NCBI GenBank assembly: GCA_017449025.1
Contig: JAFSKJ010000071.1
Span: forward strand, 1-40,109
Origin: Prevotella sp.
Lineage (GTDB): Bacteria > Bacteroidota > Bacteroidia > Bacteroidales > Bacteroidaceae
DNA: 40,109 nt
Direction of reading: 5' to 3'
How positions within the stretch are numbered: position 1 is the stretch's first letter; each line of letters starts with the position of its first letter. Position numbers and translations under genes: made by a program. Shown here piece after piece: positions 8,170 through 17,595 of this stretch. A model generated the notes under the pieces. It saw only the letters and a program-made list of their open reading frames with translations. It was not told where the DNA came from and searched no databases.

Positions 8170-10320
8170 ATGAAAATCAAGAATATTATACTGACAGGAG
8201 TAGCTGCGCTGTCGATGGCCGCATGCAACGACTACCTTGAAGTGGAGGCTCCGTCGGCCTACACCGAAGACTTTGTCTTCAACATGAAGACCGAGGTTCA
8301 GCGTGCACTCTACGGCGTCTACGCACAGGCACTGGACGGAAACCTCTACGGCAACTACTACCAGCGCGTCTTCATACTGAACAGCGACGTGGACATGATT
8401 GTCGCGTCGAGCAACTCACATTCGCACAGCAGTTACTCACGCTTCGACTGCGATGACCAGGGCAGTGAGATATACAAGTTCTGGACGGCTGCTTACAGGC
8501 TCATTGAGTACACCAACAAGTTCATTACCGCAGCCGAGGCCAGCGACCTACGCTACACCAAGGACAACGACGGCAACTACGAGACCGACGCCGCAGGCAA
8601 CCGCAAGCTTGATGCCGACATGATGCAGTGGATAGGCGAGGCCAAGTGCCTGCGCGCCATGGCCTACCACGACATGGTGGTGATGTTCGGCGATGTGCCC
8701 TTCACCTTCGAGCCTGCCAGCGTCCACGGCTCCGACTACGTTCCTCCCATCGTAGACCGAGAGGAGATTCAGCAGAAGCTGATTGACGACCTCAAGCAGG
8801 CTGCACCCTACATGTCGTCGGCTGCAGGAGTCACCGTGGAGCACTGCTCCAAGGAGTTTGCACAAGGGCTCATAGCCCGCATTGCCCTCACCGCCGGAGG
8901 CTACTCCCTCCGTCCCGACAAGAGCAACCCCAAGAACTATGGCACCATGAAGCGCCCCGACAACTACCGCGACTTCTACCAGACAGCTATGCTCTATGCC
9001 GACTCTGTCATCTTGGCTGGCAACCACAGGCTGCTGGCTACATATCAGGATGTGTTCGTCAACGAGTGCAACTACCAAGTGGTGAACAACGACGACCCCA
9101 TCTTCGAGATACCCTTCGCCAAGGAGGCTACAGGAAACGTAGGCTACATACAGGGTCCTACCTACAGCGCATACGGGGGTAAGACCGTTGGCCCGTGGGG
9201 CGAATGCTCCGGCAACGGCCGCCTGAACGCCTTCTACCGCTTCCTCTTCCGCGAGGGCGACAAGCGCCGTGAGTTTGTCAACGGCCTGTGGTACTACTCT
9301 TACTATACCACACCGGACGGTGCACTGGCCGATACGGTATACATCCGTCAGGACTACACCGTTCACAACAACAAGTGGTCGAAGCTCTGGACATCTGAAA
9401 GCTCTGCTCTCGGCGACATCACTACGGGAAGCACGGGCATCAACTATCCCTACATGCGCTATGCCGACGTGCTGCTGATGTACGCCGAGGCAGCAAACGA
9501 ACTCAACGGCGGACCTACCGATAAGGCTGTGGAATGTCTCACCACGGTGCATCAGCGCGCCTTCGACGACGGCGACCCGCAGTTCATTGCCGACGCAAAA
9601 GCCTCGAAGGAAGCATTCCAGAAGGCTGTCATGGACGAGCGTAAGTGGGAGTTTGCAGGCGAGAACATGCGCTGGCGCGACCTCGTGCGCACCAACACCT
9701 ACGGCGAGGAGCTGGTTTACAGCTTCCTCCGCTACTACTCTGTGGGCATGCAGAACGCCGGCAGCCCCTCAGGATATGAGGATGCCATCAACCTGCACGA
9801 CGGCTACACCACCGACGCCGGCTACATAGACAACCTGCCGGAGCGTATCTACTACCACCAGTACAACATTGAAGAGGCCAACGCCTACGGACTGCGCATG
9901 TACAAGGCACAGCTCTACGGATACCATATCGACGAGGGCGGCAACGTTACCCAGAAATACCCCAACCAGTCGCTTAAGAGCCTGCGCATCTACAATGCCT
10001 ACAAGCCCATGAGCCAGCCCGTGACCAGCGCCATCACCCGCGGAGGATTCTCGGCCACGGCCTGGAACTTCGCTGACTTCTACCAGTGGGGCGACCAGAA
10101 CTCCGGCACGCCCAAGAACGAGTGCAAGTACTCATACTACGGTTACATACGCTGCGACGACAACGGCAACCTGTGGCTCATCAACAACGGCACACAGACT
10201 GCCTTCCCCTCAACAATACCTGCAGCTTCTGAGCTGCCCGCAGTGAGATACCTGCTGCCATACCCCAACCTGGCCATCCAGCGCTCCGCCGGTGCCTATC
10301 AGAACTACTACGGATATTAA
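8170..10320 (+). CDS. susD: SusD/RagB-family surface glycan-binding lipoprotein
   Basis: 716 residues. The lipoprotein signal ends at SMAAC (Cys19), followed by NDYLEVEAPSAYTED, the usual SusD N-terminus. Helical TPR-like repeats occupy the first half (WIGEAKCLRAMAYHDMVVMFGDVP). The RagB/SusD C-terminal domain shows YPYMRYADVLLMYAEAANEL and ERKWEFAGENMRWRDLVRTN. At 716 residues it is longer than the usual 500-600; the last third is rich in Tyr and Asn and may add a carbohydrate contact surface. SusD forms the lid on SusC and hands glycans to it. The 18-base gap to susC indicates cotranscription. Confidence 0.93.
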   Translation: MKIKNIILTGVAALSMAACNDYLEVEAPSAYTEDFVFNMKTEVQRALYGVYAQALDGNLYGNYYQRVFILNSDVDMIVASSNSHSHSSYSRFDCDDQGSEIYKFWTAAYRLIEYTNKFITAAEASDLRYTKDNDGNYETDAAGNRKLDADMMQWIGEAKCLRAMAYHDMVVMFGDVPFTFEPASVHGSDYVPPIVDREEIQQKLIDDLKQAAPYMSSAAGVTVEHCSKEFAQGLIARIALTAGGYSLRPDKSNPKNYGTMKRPDNYRDFYQTAMLYADSVILAGNHRLLATYQDVFVNECNYQVVNNDDPIFEIPFAKEATGNVGYIQGPTYSAYGGKTVGPWGECSGNGRLNAFYRFLFREGDKRREFVNGLWYYSYYTTPDGALADTVYIRQDYTVHNNKWSKLWTSESSALGDITTGSTGINYPYMRYADVLLMYAEAANELNGGPTDKAVECLTTVHQRAFDDGDPQFIADAKASKEAFQKAVMDERKWEFAGENMRWRDLVRTNTYGEELVYSFLRYYSVGMQNAGSPSGYEDAINLHDGYTTDAGYIDNLPERIYYHQYNIEEANAYGLRMYKAQLYGYHIDEGGNVTQKYPNQSLKSLRIYNAYKPMSQPVTSAITRGGFSATAWNFADFYQWGDQNSGTPKNECKYSYYGYIRCDDNGNLWLINNGTQTAFPSTIPAASELPAVRYLLPYPNLAIQRSAGAYQNYYGY

Positions 10321-10324
10321 CAGC

Positions 10325-10357
10325 CTCACCCTTTCCCTCCCCGCAAGGGAAGGGAAC
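10325..10357. repeat. GC-rich hairpin after susD
   Basis: CCCTTTCCCT-ccccgc-AAGGGAAGGG folds into a hairpin with one bulge (TTCCCT pairs AGGGAA). It belongs to the CCCTCCC/AAGGGGAGGG type of dispersed repeat also seen at 12756-12779, 13372-13403, 25747-25860, 26770-26880 and 34330-34390. It lies in the gap between susD and the next gene and may attenuate or protect the transcript. Confidence 0.6.
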
Positions 10358-10396
10358 CGGAGCAATAGACAAACCTGAATAAAAAACGAAAAAGAT

Positions 10397-12754
10397 ATGA
10401 AGAAGATATTGAATAGCATGATGCTCCTCTTCCTCGCTGCCACCTCTGCACTGATGGTCTCATGTAAGGAAGACGACGATGCCGCACCAGGCACCGACAG
10501 GGAGTTTATGACCATGTTCATCTGCGACAACACCCGCGGCAAAGGCACCGACTATCCCTATAACAGCGGACTCGACGGAGCCTACCCCCACGGCAACACC
10601 ATACACCTCTACTGGTATGGCGTGGACGACTGCGCAGGCTACCAGATACAGATGGCACTGCAGCCAAAGGTAAGCGGCGGCAGTGAGGCCTGGGCCAATA
10701 TACAGGGCACCAGCGACCTGCTGCTCGACACCATCGTAGGTCCCAAGGTGTTGCAGTTGCTCATCAAGGATCTGCAGTACTCTACCGACTACCGCTTCGC
10801 CATCCGCGCACTGTCGAAACTCGATGCCAACAACATCAACGACCAGAATAGCTTCGCACATGCCTCTAACTGGTACGGCCATGGCAACGGGCGCCAGTGG
10901 CAGGAGTATCTTGGCATTGCCACCAAGGACCGCTATCCTACTCCTTACGCCGTCTACGTGAACCAGGCCGAGACCACCGAGACCACCATGCACGTCTACC
11001 TGAACTCCAACATCAGCCAGCTCGGACTCAACCTTGACGACGAGGCAGACAAGGAGAAGTTGGAGAGCTTCTACGAGAACTTCAACATCGATGCCGACGG
11101 AAACCTGGGCTACGAGTACCTCACCGTGTCGCCATCGCCCAACAATCCCAACTCTACCGTGGGCGATAAGTGGAAGCGCTATAAGATTACACAGGAAGAC
11201 CGCGAGCGCGGATACGTTGTCATCGACGGCCTCACTGCCAACTCGGTATACGTCATCGACGTCATCGACTCCCGCGTGCCCGTGGCAATTGATGCCAAGT
11301 ACAACACCTGCACCGCACGTTCCGACGGTCAGCCCGGCGAGCCTATCCTGCTGAGCCATGCCGACCTGAAGGCACAGGCAGCCAGCTTGGCAATACCGCA
11401 GCGCTCGGAGAGCCGTACCGATGTGTTCGCGCTGGCCGACGAATACGACGCAGCGCCCCTCACACCCACGCTCTACGACTTCATCTCCAACACCGACTAC
11501 GCCGAGGGTCAGACCTTCATGCTTGAGGGTGGCAAGACCTATTACATCGACGGCAACGACATCACTTGTAAGGGATTCACCCTCCGCACCAACCCCGCCG
11601 ACGTGGCACAGGGCAAGCGCGCAAAGGTGATATGCGGTATCGGTAAGAACTCTAACATCTACAGCGGAACCAACGGAGAGCAGTGGCAGGGCAGCTTCAC
11701 CTGCTTCATGTTCGGACGCCAGCCGGAGGCCGGCGAGGGCGGTGAGATATACATGAAGAAGCTCGCCTTCTACGACATCGACTTCGACAACCCCACCTCG
11801 CTCAACTACGGCGATAATGCTGCCGGAGTGGGAACCGTGGCCGGTAACTACTTCTTCAACATGTACTCCAACGGTATGGCCGTCACCCTCGACTCACTCG
11901 TCATCGAGAATTGCTCGTTCAAGCGCATGGTGCGCGGCTTCATACGTGAGCAGGGCGTGAACTACAAGATATGGAACCACGTGCTCATCAAGGACAACCT
12001 CATCTACGACTGTGGCTACTACAACCAGGGAGCCGGCGGCTACTGCATGATAGCAGGCTCGGGTGCCAATGTCAACTCCAACCTCTACAAGGATTTCAAG
12101 TGCATTGGCAATACGTTCTACGACAGCCCCTTCCCCGCCTTCATCAGCGAGGAGAAGGAGATAGCGTGGGAGGCCGGTTCGTGGAACATCACGTTCGAGA
12201 ACAACACCCTCATCAACTTCAACACCCGCGCCAGCGGAGCCATCTTCAAGATGCGCGGACTGCCTAACGGCTCGGTGTTTAATGTGAAGAACAATCTCTT
12301 CGTGCTCTGCAAGAAGGCTGGCGACCAGCGACAGTTGCAGATGTGGGGTGCCGATATCCGCAACACGCAGACCCTGGCCGACGGCTCTGCCGGCAAGGTG
12401 ACGCTGAACTTCGAGAACAACTGGTCCACCAACAACGACCTGACCAACGGCTCCATCTTCAGTGCCAATGCCTGGACGGCCACCAGTAACAATTTCGGTA
12501 AGTTAGTGAAGGACGGCAACGCCACAATCAACGGAACACTTGAGGTGCAGGTGGCCGACATCTCCGCCACAGACCTGATGGAGCAGCCCTGTCCGCCGCA
12601 CATTGCCGCCACGGCCAACGACCGCAACATGCACCGTGCCGACGATCTCGACGGCTCTTCCAACAGCCTCTACAGCGTGAACCTCTACTTCAAGAACACC
12701 AGCAACGACATCTATAAGAATAATGTAGGCGCACCGCGCTGGCGCAACAAGTAA
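10397..12754 (+). CDS. Beta-helix surface lipoprotein (DUF4957/DUF5123 type)
   Basis: 785 residues. The lipobox LMVSC has Cys23, followed by KEDDD, which fits a Bacteroidetes surface-export signal. Residues about 35-320 look like two fibronectin-III-like beta-sandwich domains (NTIHLYWYGVDDCAGYQIQM; LQYSTDYRFAIRAL). From about 345 the sequence is a right-handed parallel beta-helix of the type I know as DUF4957 followed by DUF5123: TFMLEGGKTYYIDGND, LVIENCSFKRMVRGFIREQG and YDCGYYNQGAGGYCMIAG. Such proteins sit next to SusCD in pectin loci. No lyase catalytic motif was recognised, so binding of pectic polysaccharide at the cell surface is the more likely role (inferred). It lies 76 bases after susD. 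Confidence 0.8.
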   Translation: MKKILNSMMLLFLAATSALMVSCKEDDDAAPGTDREFMTMFICDNTRGKGTDYPYNSGLDGAYPHGNTIHLYWYGVDDCAGYQIQMALQPKVSGGSEAWANIQGTSDLLLDTIVGPKVLQLLIKDLQYSTDYRFAIRALSKLDANNINDQNSFAHASNWYGHGNGRQWQEYLGIATKDRYPTPYAVYVNQAETTETTMHVYLNSNISQLGLNLDDEADKEKLESFYENFNIDADGNLGYEYLTVSPSPNNPNSTVGDKWKRYKITQEDRERGYVVIDGLTANSVYVIDVIDSRVPVAIDAKYNTCTARSDGQPGEPILLSHADLKAQAASLAIPQRSESRTDVFALADEYDAAPLTPTLYDFISNTDYAEGQTFMLEGGKTYYIDGNDITCKGFTLRTNPADVAQGKRAKVICGIGKNSNIYSGTNGEQWQGSFTCFMFGRQPEAGEGGEIYMKKLAFYDIDFDNPTSLNYGDNAAGVGTVAGNYFFNMYSNGMAVTLDSLVIENCSFKRMVRGFIREQGVNYKIWNHVLIKDNLIYDCGYYNQGAGGYCMIAGSGANVNSNLYKDFKCIGNTFYDSPFPAFISEEKEIAWEAGSWNITFENNTLINFNTRASGAIFKMRGLPNGSVFNVKNNLFVLCKKAGDQRQLQMWGADIRNTQTLADGSAGKVTLNFENNWSTNNDLTNGSIFSANAWTATSNNFGKLVKDGNATINGTLEVQVADISATDLMEQPCPPHIAATANDRNMHRADDLDGSSNSLYSVNLYFKNTSNDIYKNNVGAPRWRNK

Positions 12755-12755
12755 G

Positions 12756-12779
12756 CCTCTCCCCTTCATCTAAGGGAGG
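12756..12779. repeat. GC-rich hairpin after the beta-helix gene
   Basis: CCTCtCCCCTT-catct-AAGGGAGG pairs with a bulge and is followed by TTTTGG. It is the same general family as 10325-10357. It may reduce read-through into the small lipoprotein gene. Confidence 0.45.
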
Positions 12780-12818
12780 TTTTGGTAAACAACGAAAAGA
12801 ACGAATAAAACGAAAAAT

Positions 12819-13355
12819 ATGATTATGATGAACAAGATAAGCAAATTACAGCTCTGCCTCTGTGTTCTCTGCAGCCTCTGTGCTCTCTGTGTTTCCTGTG
12901 GCGAAGTCAACGAGTACGAGGATACCAACACCAACAACCCGTCGTGGGTGAATGGCTACACCGACTCGCTGAAGATTGCCCATCCGGAATCTGTGGCTGG
13001 CACCCGCTGGGTGCGCGGCTCCGGTATGAAGACCAATGCCTACGGCCAGGATGTGCAGGGTTTCGTTGAGAGCCTCACCTTCGCTTCGGCCGACTCCGTG
13101 GCCGTGGTGATGAGCCAGGGAGCCACCGAAGGCACATGGGTCAACGAGTCGAACACGGAGAAGGTGCCCTACTACGAGTACACCTATTCCAATGTTACGG
13201 GAAAGATTGAGATAATGAAGCGCGTGGTCGACGACAAGGGCAAGGTATCGAAGTCTACCATCTTCACCGGCGTGGCCGTCAGCGGCACCCGCGAAGTCAT
13301 TACCGTAGCCCACTTCGGCGACACTCCCGTACAGACCTATCTCGTGAAACAGTAA
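12819..13355 (+). CDS. Small lipoprotein of unknown function in the glycan locus
   Basis: 178 residues. The hydrophobic signal (about residues 8-26) contains Cys at 13, 15, 18, 21 and 24 and ends at the lipobox CVSC with Cys27 as the probable acylated residue. The regular Cys spacing reflects a CTCTGTG-like simple repeat in the DNA (about 12850-12898). The mature part alternates short beta-type segments (GTRWVRGSG, FVESLTFASADSVAVVMSQ, YEYTYSNVTGKIEIM), suggesting a small beta-barrel or lipocalin-like fold. I do not recognise the family. Position between the beta-helix lipoprotein and the 605-residue protein suggests an accessory role in glycan binding. Confidence 0.7.
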   Translation: MIMMNKISKLQLCLCVLCSLCALCVSCGEVNEYEDTNTNNPSWVNGYTDSLKIAHPESVAGTRWVRGSGMKTNAYGQDVQGFVESLTFASADSVAVVMSQGATEGTWVNESNTEKVPYYEYTYSNVTGKIEIMKRVVDDKGKVSKSTIFTGVAVSGTREVITVAHFGDTPVQTYLVKQ

Positions 13356-13371
13356 GCTCATAGCACTCTCA

Positions 13372-13403
13372 CCCTGCCCCTCCCCACGCGGGGAGGGGGC
13401 GGG
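13372..13403. terminator. Strong GC hairpin after the small lipoprotein
   Basis: CCCtGCCCC-TCCCC-acgc-GGGGAGGGGGCGGG forms a long, almost uninterrupted GC stem 16 bases after the stop. No T-run follows, so it may be an attenuator or 3'-end stabiliser rather than a full terminator. No clear TAnnTTTG box follows before 13467. Confidence 0.5.
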
Positions 13404-13466
13404 ATGGGAAAGTCCAAACAACGTATTTTAATCACTCAATTATTAATCAATTAACAAATTAAATCT

Positions 13467-15284
13467 ATGAAGAAAATTTTTACTTTAGCTCTGGCCCTTA
13501 TGGGCTTTGCAGGTGCTTCCAACGCTGCTACGGTAGACGATCTGGAAGTGCTCAAGCACAGCTACGTGCTGGTTTGTGACGACTACAACAACAACGGAAC
13601 CGAGAAGATTGCTGCAAACAGCATTTACGGCGACGGCTTCTTCTTCACACCAACAGGAAATGATTGCTCTGTGAAGAAAGGTGTAACCAACCTGTCAGTA
13701 GTTAATGAGGCTGACGACAACCATGTAACGGCTGCCATCGCTGCCAAGTATGGAGCAGACTACAGCGTGGATCACTTCAACTCCCTGCGTCTGAAGAACA
13801 ACCAGGACATTATTGTGCTCAAGGTGACTGCCAAGTCTAAGATTATCTTCTTCCTTCAGGGAAACAACAAGACAGGTACTGAGGCTCGTATTCCCAAGCT
13901 GTGGAAGGGTGGCGTAGGCGGTGTGCAGTCTAAGGCCGACTGTACCGATGACAATGCCCTTAACCCTAAGCCTACAGCTGAACACCCCACAACCGACGCC
14001 GGTTTCCGCTTTGAGTATGTTGCTGATGACGACATGACCCTTTGGGTAGGCTCTTGGAACGGTGACATGTTCCTCAGCTACGTCATCGTCGAGGCTAACG
14101 AGGCTCCCGGCACTCCTTCCGTCAAGGTTGGCGACCAGACGTTTGAGGACGGCCTGTGGTTCCGCGAGGTGACCTGCAAGGCTAACCCTGCCACAGAGGA
14201 AGGCTCAACAGAGCAGATTCCCACCATCGTTACCTACACCACCGACGGCTCTGCTCCCACAGCAGCCAGCGAAGTGTATGGCGGTCCCATCAAGTGCTAC
14301 AAGAACATGACTGTGAAGTTCCAGGCGTTCCTCGACCTCGAAGGCGGCATTGCCAACAAGGACTTCATCTGCGAAGGTGCTGACAACGAGGCTATCGTGA
14401 CCTTCCAGTTCAACGCTCCCACCATCGGTGCCGACGGTGCCAACGTGCTGATCTCTACTGAGTACGACGGTCAGGGCGCCACCAACTTCTATTCTCTCAA
14501 CGGCGGTGAGGCCACACAGGGCAACACATTCACCCTCACTGAGTCGGCAACGGTTTCTGCCTATACGGAAATCAAGAACGGCAGCTACGAGACCTTTACC
14601 TCGAAGTCTTCTACCAAGGATGTCTACGTGCTCGACCCAATCAAGACCAAGAAGACCATCGCCGTCACCGGCGGTGACGTGGTTGAGGACGAGGAGGCTA
14701 CTGCCACCTCTACCACCGGCACGGTCTACAAGGTTGAGAATGGAACCATCAGCGCTGACAAGAAGGACTTCTTCGTGAAGAACCTGGAGTTCGCCGTGGT
14801 GAAGGACGCTGCCTACCAGATTGACGGCAAGGAAGCCTACATCAAGATGAACCAGACCAACATCACCTTCCAGGTGGCAGAGGGCGACTCTGTCGACGTG
14901 GTTGTAACCTGCTCGAAGAACTCCTGCAAGACCCTCAACGCCGAGAACGACGAGAGCGTGACCACCGACCGTAAGTGCTACGTCAACGTAAGCGGCAAGA
15001 CCTACGGTACCGACGACGTGACTGCAGCCAACGCAGACGGCACCCCCGGCAACGTCATCAAGTTCGGTCTGTCAGCCGGCACATGGACCTTCCAGAAGTA
15101 CTCCGGCACTGGCAACATCCTCATCTCCAGCATTGAGATCACGCCCGCCAGCACCGAGGGCATCAGCGACCTCAGCATCGAGACCGCCGACAACGGCGCT
15201 GTCTACAACGTGGCTGGCCAGAAGGTGAGCGAGGGCTACAAGGGCCTCGTCATCAAGAACGGCAAGAAACTCATGGCGAAGTAA
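13467..15284 (+). CDS. Secreted protein with chitobiase-type beta domain and C-terminal tail
   Basis: 605 residues. The signal peptide is MKKIFTLALALMGFAGASNA. The N-terminal half (about 25-205) is a beta-rich domain I cannot name. A segment at about 245-300 (IVTYTTDGSAPTAASEVYGG) matches the chitobiase/beta-hexosaminidase C-terminal type domain found as an accessory module in Bacteroidetes hydrolases. Another such unit may follow (FYSLNGGEATQGNTFTL). The last 30 residues (AVYNVAGQKV, then KGLVIKNGKKLMAK) are the tail shared with four other proteins in the window. No catalytic motif is recognised. It follows the small lipoprotein by 111 bases and ends just before a true terminator, so it is probably the last gene of this transcript. 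Confidence 0.75.
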   Translation: MKKIFTLALALMGFAGASNAATVDDLEVLKHSYVLVCDDYNNNGTEKIAANSIYGDGFFFTPTGNDCSVKKGVTNLSVVNEADDNHVTAAIAAKYGADYSVDHFNSLRLKNNQDIIVLKVTAKSKIIFFLQGNNKTGTEARIPKLWKGGVGGVQSKADCTDDNALNPKPTAEHPTTDAGFRFEYVADDDMTLWVGSWNGDMFLSYVIVEANEAPGTPSVKVGDQTFEDGLWFREVTCKANPATEEGSTEQIPTIVTYTTDGSAPTAASEVYGGPIKCYKNMTVKFQAFLDLEGGIANKDFICEGADNEAIVTFQFNAPTIGADGANVLISTEYDGQGATNFYSLNGGEATQGNTFTLTESATVSAYTEIKNGSYETFTSKSSTKDVYVLDPIKTKKTIAVTGGDVVEDEEATATSTTGTVYKVENGTISADKKDFFVKNLEFAVVKDAAYQIDGKEAYIKMNQTNITFQVAEGDSVDVVVTCSKNSCKTLNAENDESVTTDRKCYVNVSGKTYGTDDVTAANADGTPGNVIKFGLSAGTWTFQKYSGTGNILISSIEITPASTEGISDLSIETADNGAVYNVAGQKVSEGYKGLVIKNGKKLMAK

Positions 15285-15304
15285 TCCGTCGTCACTCTGC
15301 ATAC

Positions 15305-15346
15305 AACAATCCCCACCCCCGCAGGGTTGGTGGGGATTGTTTTTTC
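15305..15346 (+). terminator. Rho-independent terminator after the 605-residue protein
   Basis: AACAATCCCCACC (15305-15317) pairs perfectly with GGTGGGGATTGTT (15329-15341), and the right arm runs into a T-run. It is 20 bases after the stop. It separates the susCD-led transcript from the pectate lyase gene. Confidence 0.85.
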
Positions 15347-15381
15347 AAAGACAACAATAACTCACGAGACTAACATATCGC

Positions 15382-17565
15382 ATGAAAGCAACATCACTGA
15401 TAACCCTATCGATGCTGGCATTGGCACTGACTGCCACCGCACAGCAAACCGCCAACACTCCGGCGTTCCCCGGCGCCGAGGGATATGGTCGCTACACCAC
15501 CGGCGGACGTGGCGGCAACGTCTACTGCGTTACCAACCTCAACGACTCCGGCCAGGGGTCGTTGCGCTGGGCACTCAGCCAGCCCGGACCGCGCACCGTG
15601 GTCTTCAACGTCGACGGAACCATTCACCTGAAGTCGAGCCTCTACATACCAAGCAACACCACCGTGGCCGGACAGACGGCTCCCGGCATGGGTATCTGCG
15701 TGGCCGACTTCCCGTTTGCGCTTAAGGGCAGCAACATCATTGTGCGCTACATGCGCATACGTCTCGGAAACACCAACGTCGCCCTCGACGAGGCCGACGG
15801 CTGGGACGGCTTCGGAGGCTACGACTCGCGCGACATCATCATCGACCACTGCTCAGTGTCGTGGAGCATCGACGAGTGCCTCTCCGTCTATGGAAACATC
15901 AACACCACCGTGCAGTGGTGCATAGCTGCACAGAGCCTTGTCAACTCAGGCCACTCAAAGGGAGCCCACGGCTACGGAGCCATTTGGGGAGGCAGCGGAG
16001 CGTCGTTCCACCACAACCTGCTGCTCCACCACTCGTCGCGTGAGCCACGTCTCGGCGGACGGCCCACCACGCAGTTGGACGAGCGCGTCGACATGCGTAA
16101 CAACGTGTTCTACAACTGGGGCGGCGAGGGCAGCTACGGCTACGAGGCACAGAAGGTGAACATCGTGAACAATTACTTCAAGCCCGGCCCTGGCACCACA
16201 GCCTCTATGAGTGCCGACAAGCAGCGCCGCATTGCTGCCTTGGGCATACGTTCCAACAAATACATTGAGCAATATCCCGCTTACGCCGACGCATGGCACA
16301 TCTGGGGCAAGTATTTCGTCAATGGAAACGAGAATGCTTCCTACGGCGACGTCAAGAACCAGAACTGGGAGCTGGGAGTCTACAACCAGGTGGACGCCAG
16401 CGGATGCGACGGCACATGGACACAGGCCACCCGCGACTCTATCCGGCTCTCCGCACCCATACCCTTCGTACACACCACCACCCATAGTGCCAAGGATGCC
16501 TACGACTACGTGACGGCATACGCCGGCGCATGCAAGGGCGGACAGTACGATGCCCTCGACCAGCAGTTCCTGCAGGACACACGCTTCAACCTCGCCACCG
16601 CCACCGGCGCTGGCCTGAGCAAGGGATTCATCAACACCCAGGACGACAACAAGGCCATTGTCAATAAGTTCGGCTCTGCATGGCCCACACTGACAGAGGG
16701 CGAGAAGTGGACCGACACCGACGGCGACGGCATGCCCGACAGCTGGGAGACCGCCAACGGCCTGAATCCCAACGATGCCGCCGACGGCAACACACTCAAC
16801 GCCGAGGGTTACACCAACCTTGAGGTGTACATGAACTCGCTCGTGGCCGACATCACCGAGAAATGCACCGAGCTGACCAAGGCCACCGTGGAAGGTCAGG
16901 AAGATGTGCCCCTGTCCATGTACGACAACTATACCCCTGAGGCCAGAAACTACTACTCCATTGTCAATGCCGACCAGAATGTAGGCCCCGGCAAGACCAT
17001 CACCGACGTGCCCGGTATCACCGCCACCTTCAGTAGTAGCGCACAAGACTGGATTGTCAAGGGCTCCGGCTCCGACAAGCGTGAGGTCGACGGAGTGCAG
17101 CTCACAGGCAAGTACGCCCAGTCGGAGGCCACCAACGGCGTTCCCGTTATCTTCGCCACCACCGATGCCGGCACGCTCACCATCTTCATCGGCGGCGACA
17201 TAGCCACCAGCAAGAAAGTGTTCATGACCGAGGGCGACAACTCCCTCAACGGCACGCTGCTCAGCACAGGCGAAGAGGTGGTAAGCGGACAGGCTCCCGC
17301 CAAGGTCATCTCTGCTTGGGACGGCATAGTCTATACCCTGCAGGCCAACAAGAGCTATGAGTTCAAGGCCACGGGAACGAAGTGGCGACTGGCCGGCTTC
17401 CGCTATGTCACAAGCAGCAGCGGCATCCATGGCGTGACTGTCGCCGATGGCCGGGCCGAAGGCCCCGTCTACGACCTCTCGGGTCGCCGTGTGGCCAACC
17501 GCCTCGGCTCCCGCCTGCCCAAGGGCATCTACACCGTGGGAGGCAAGAAAGTCGTAATCAGATAA
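15382..17565 (+). CDS. Secreted pectate lyase, PL1-like
   Basis: 727 residues. The signal peptide ends near residue 21 (LTATAQ). The catalytic beta-helix (about 27-400) begins with FPGAEGYGRYTTGGRGGNVY, the usual opening of Bacteroidetes PL1-type pectate lyases. It continues with IIDHCSVSWSIDECLSVYG and SSREPRLGGRPTTQLDERVD, whose Arg residues are candidates for the catalytic base. A calcium-binding DTDGDGMPDSWE motif (about 450-461) links it to a C-terminal beta domain. The protein ends in the shared tail (VYDLSGRRV, KGIYTVGGKKVVIR). Pectate lyases cleave polygalacturonate by calcium-dependent beta-elimination. Although a terminator precedes it, no clear promoter is seen between 15346 and 15382. 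cysS follows by 30 bases. Confidence 0.88.
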   Translation: MKATSLITLSMLALALTATAQQTANTPAFPGAEGYGRYTTGGRGGNVYCVTNLNDSGQGSLRWALSQPGPRTVVFNVDGTIHLKSSLYIPSNTTVAGQTAPGMGICVADFPFALKGSNIIVRYMRIRLGNTNVALDEADGWDGFGGYDSRDIIIDHCSVSWSIDECLSVYGNINTTVQWCIAAQSLVNSGHSKGAHGYGAIWGGSGASFHHNLLLHHSSREPRLGGRPTTQLDERVDMRNNVFYNWGGEGSYGYEAQKVNIVNNYFKPGPGTTASMSADKQRRIAALGIRSNKYIEQYPAYADAWHIWGKYFVNGNENASYGDVKNQNWELGVYNQVDASGCDGTWTQATRDSIRLSAPIPFVHTTTHSAKDAYDYVTAYAGACKGGQYDALDQQFLQDTRFNLATATGAGLSKGFINTQDDNKAIVNKFGSAWPTLTEGEKWTDTDGDGMPDSWETANGLNPNDAADGNTLNAEGYTNLEVYMNSLVADITEKCTELTKATVEGQEDVPLSMYDNYTPEARNYYSIVNADQNVGPGKTITDVPGITATFSSSAQDWIVKGSGSDKREVDGVQLTGKYAQSEATNGVPVIFATTDAGTLTIFIGGDIATSKKVFMTEGDNSLNGTLLSTGEEVVSGQAPAKVISAWDGIVYTLQANKSYEFKATGTKWRLAGFRYVTSSSGIHGVTVADGRAEGPVYDLSGRRVANRLGSRLPKGIYTVGGKKVVIR

Positions 17566-17595
17566 TTCACCCTTAAGAAACTTTTTGTCAACTAT

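Noticed and set aside
8548-9552. 334-codon open frame opposite susD, and a similar 299-codon frame at 10460-11359
   Set aside because: Antisense shadows of well-supported genes with Val/His/Gly-rich translations and no promoter.
15955-17430. 491-codon open frame opposite the pectate lyase gene
   Set aside because: It is a mirror of a GC-rich coding region; the plus-strand protein has clear lyase motifs and the antisense translation is low-complexity Val/Gly/Ala.
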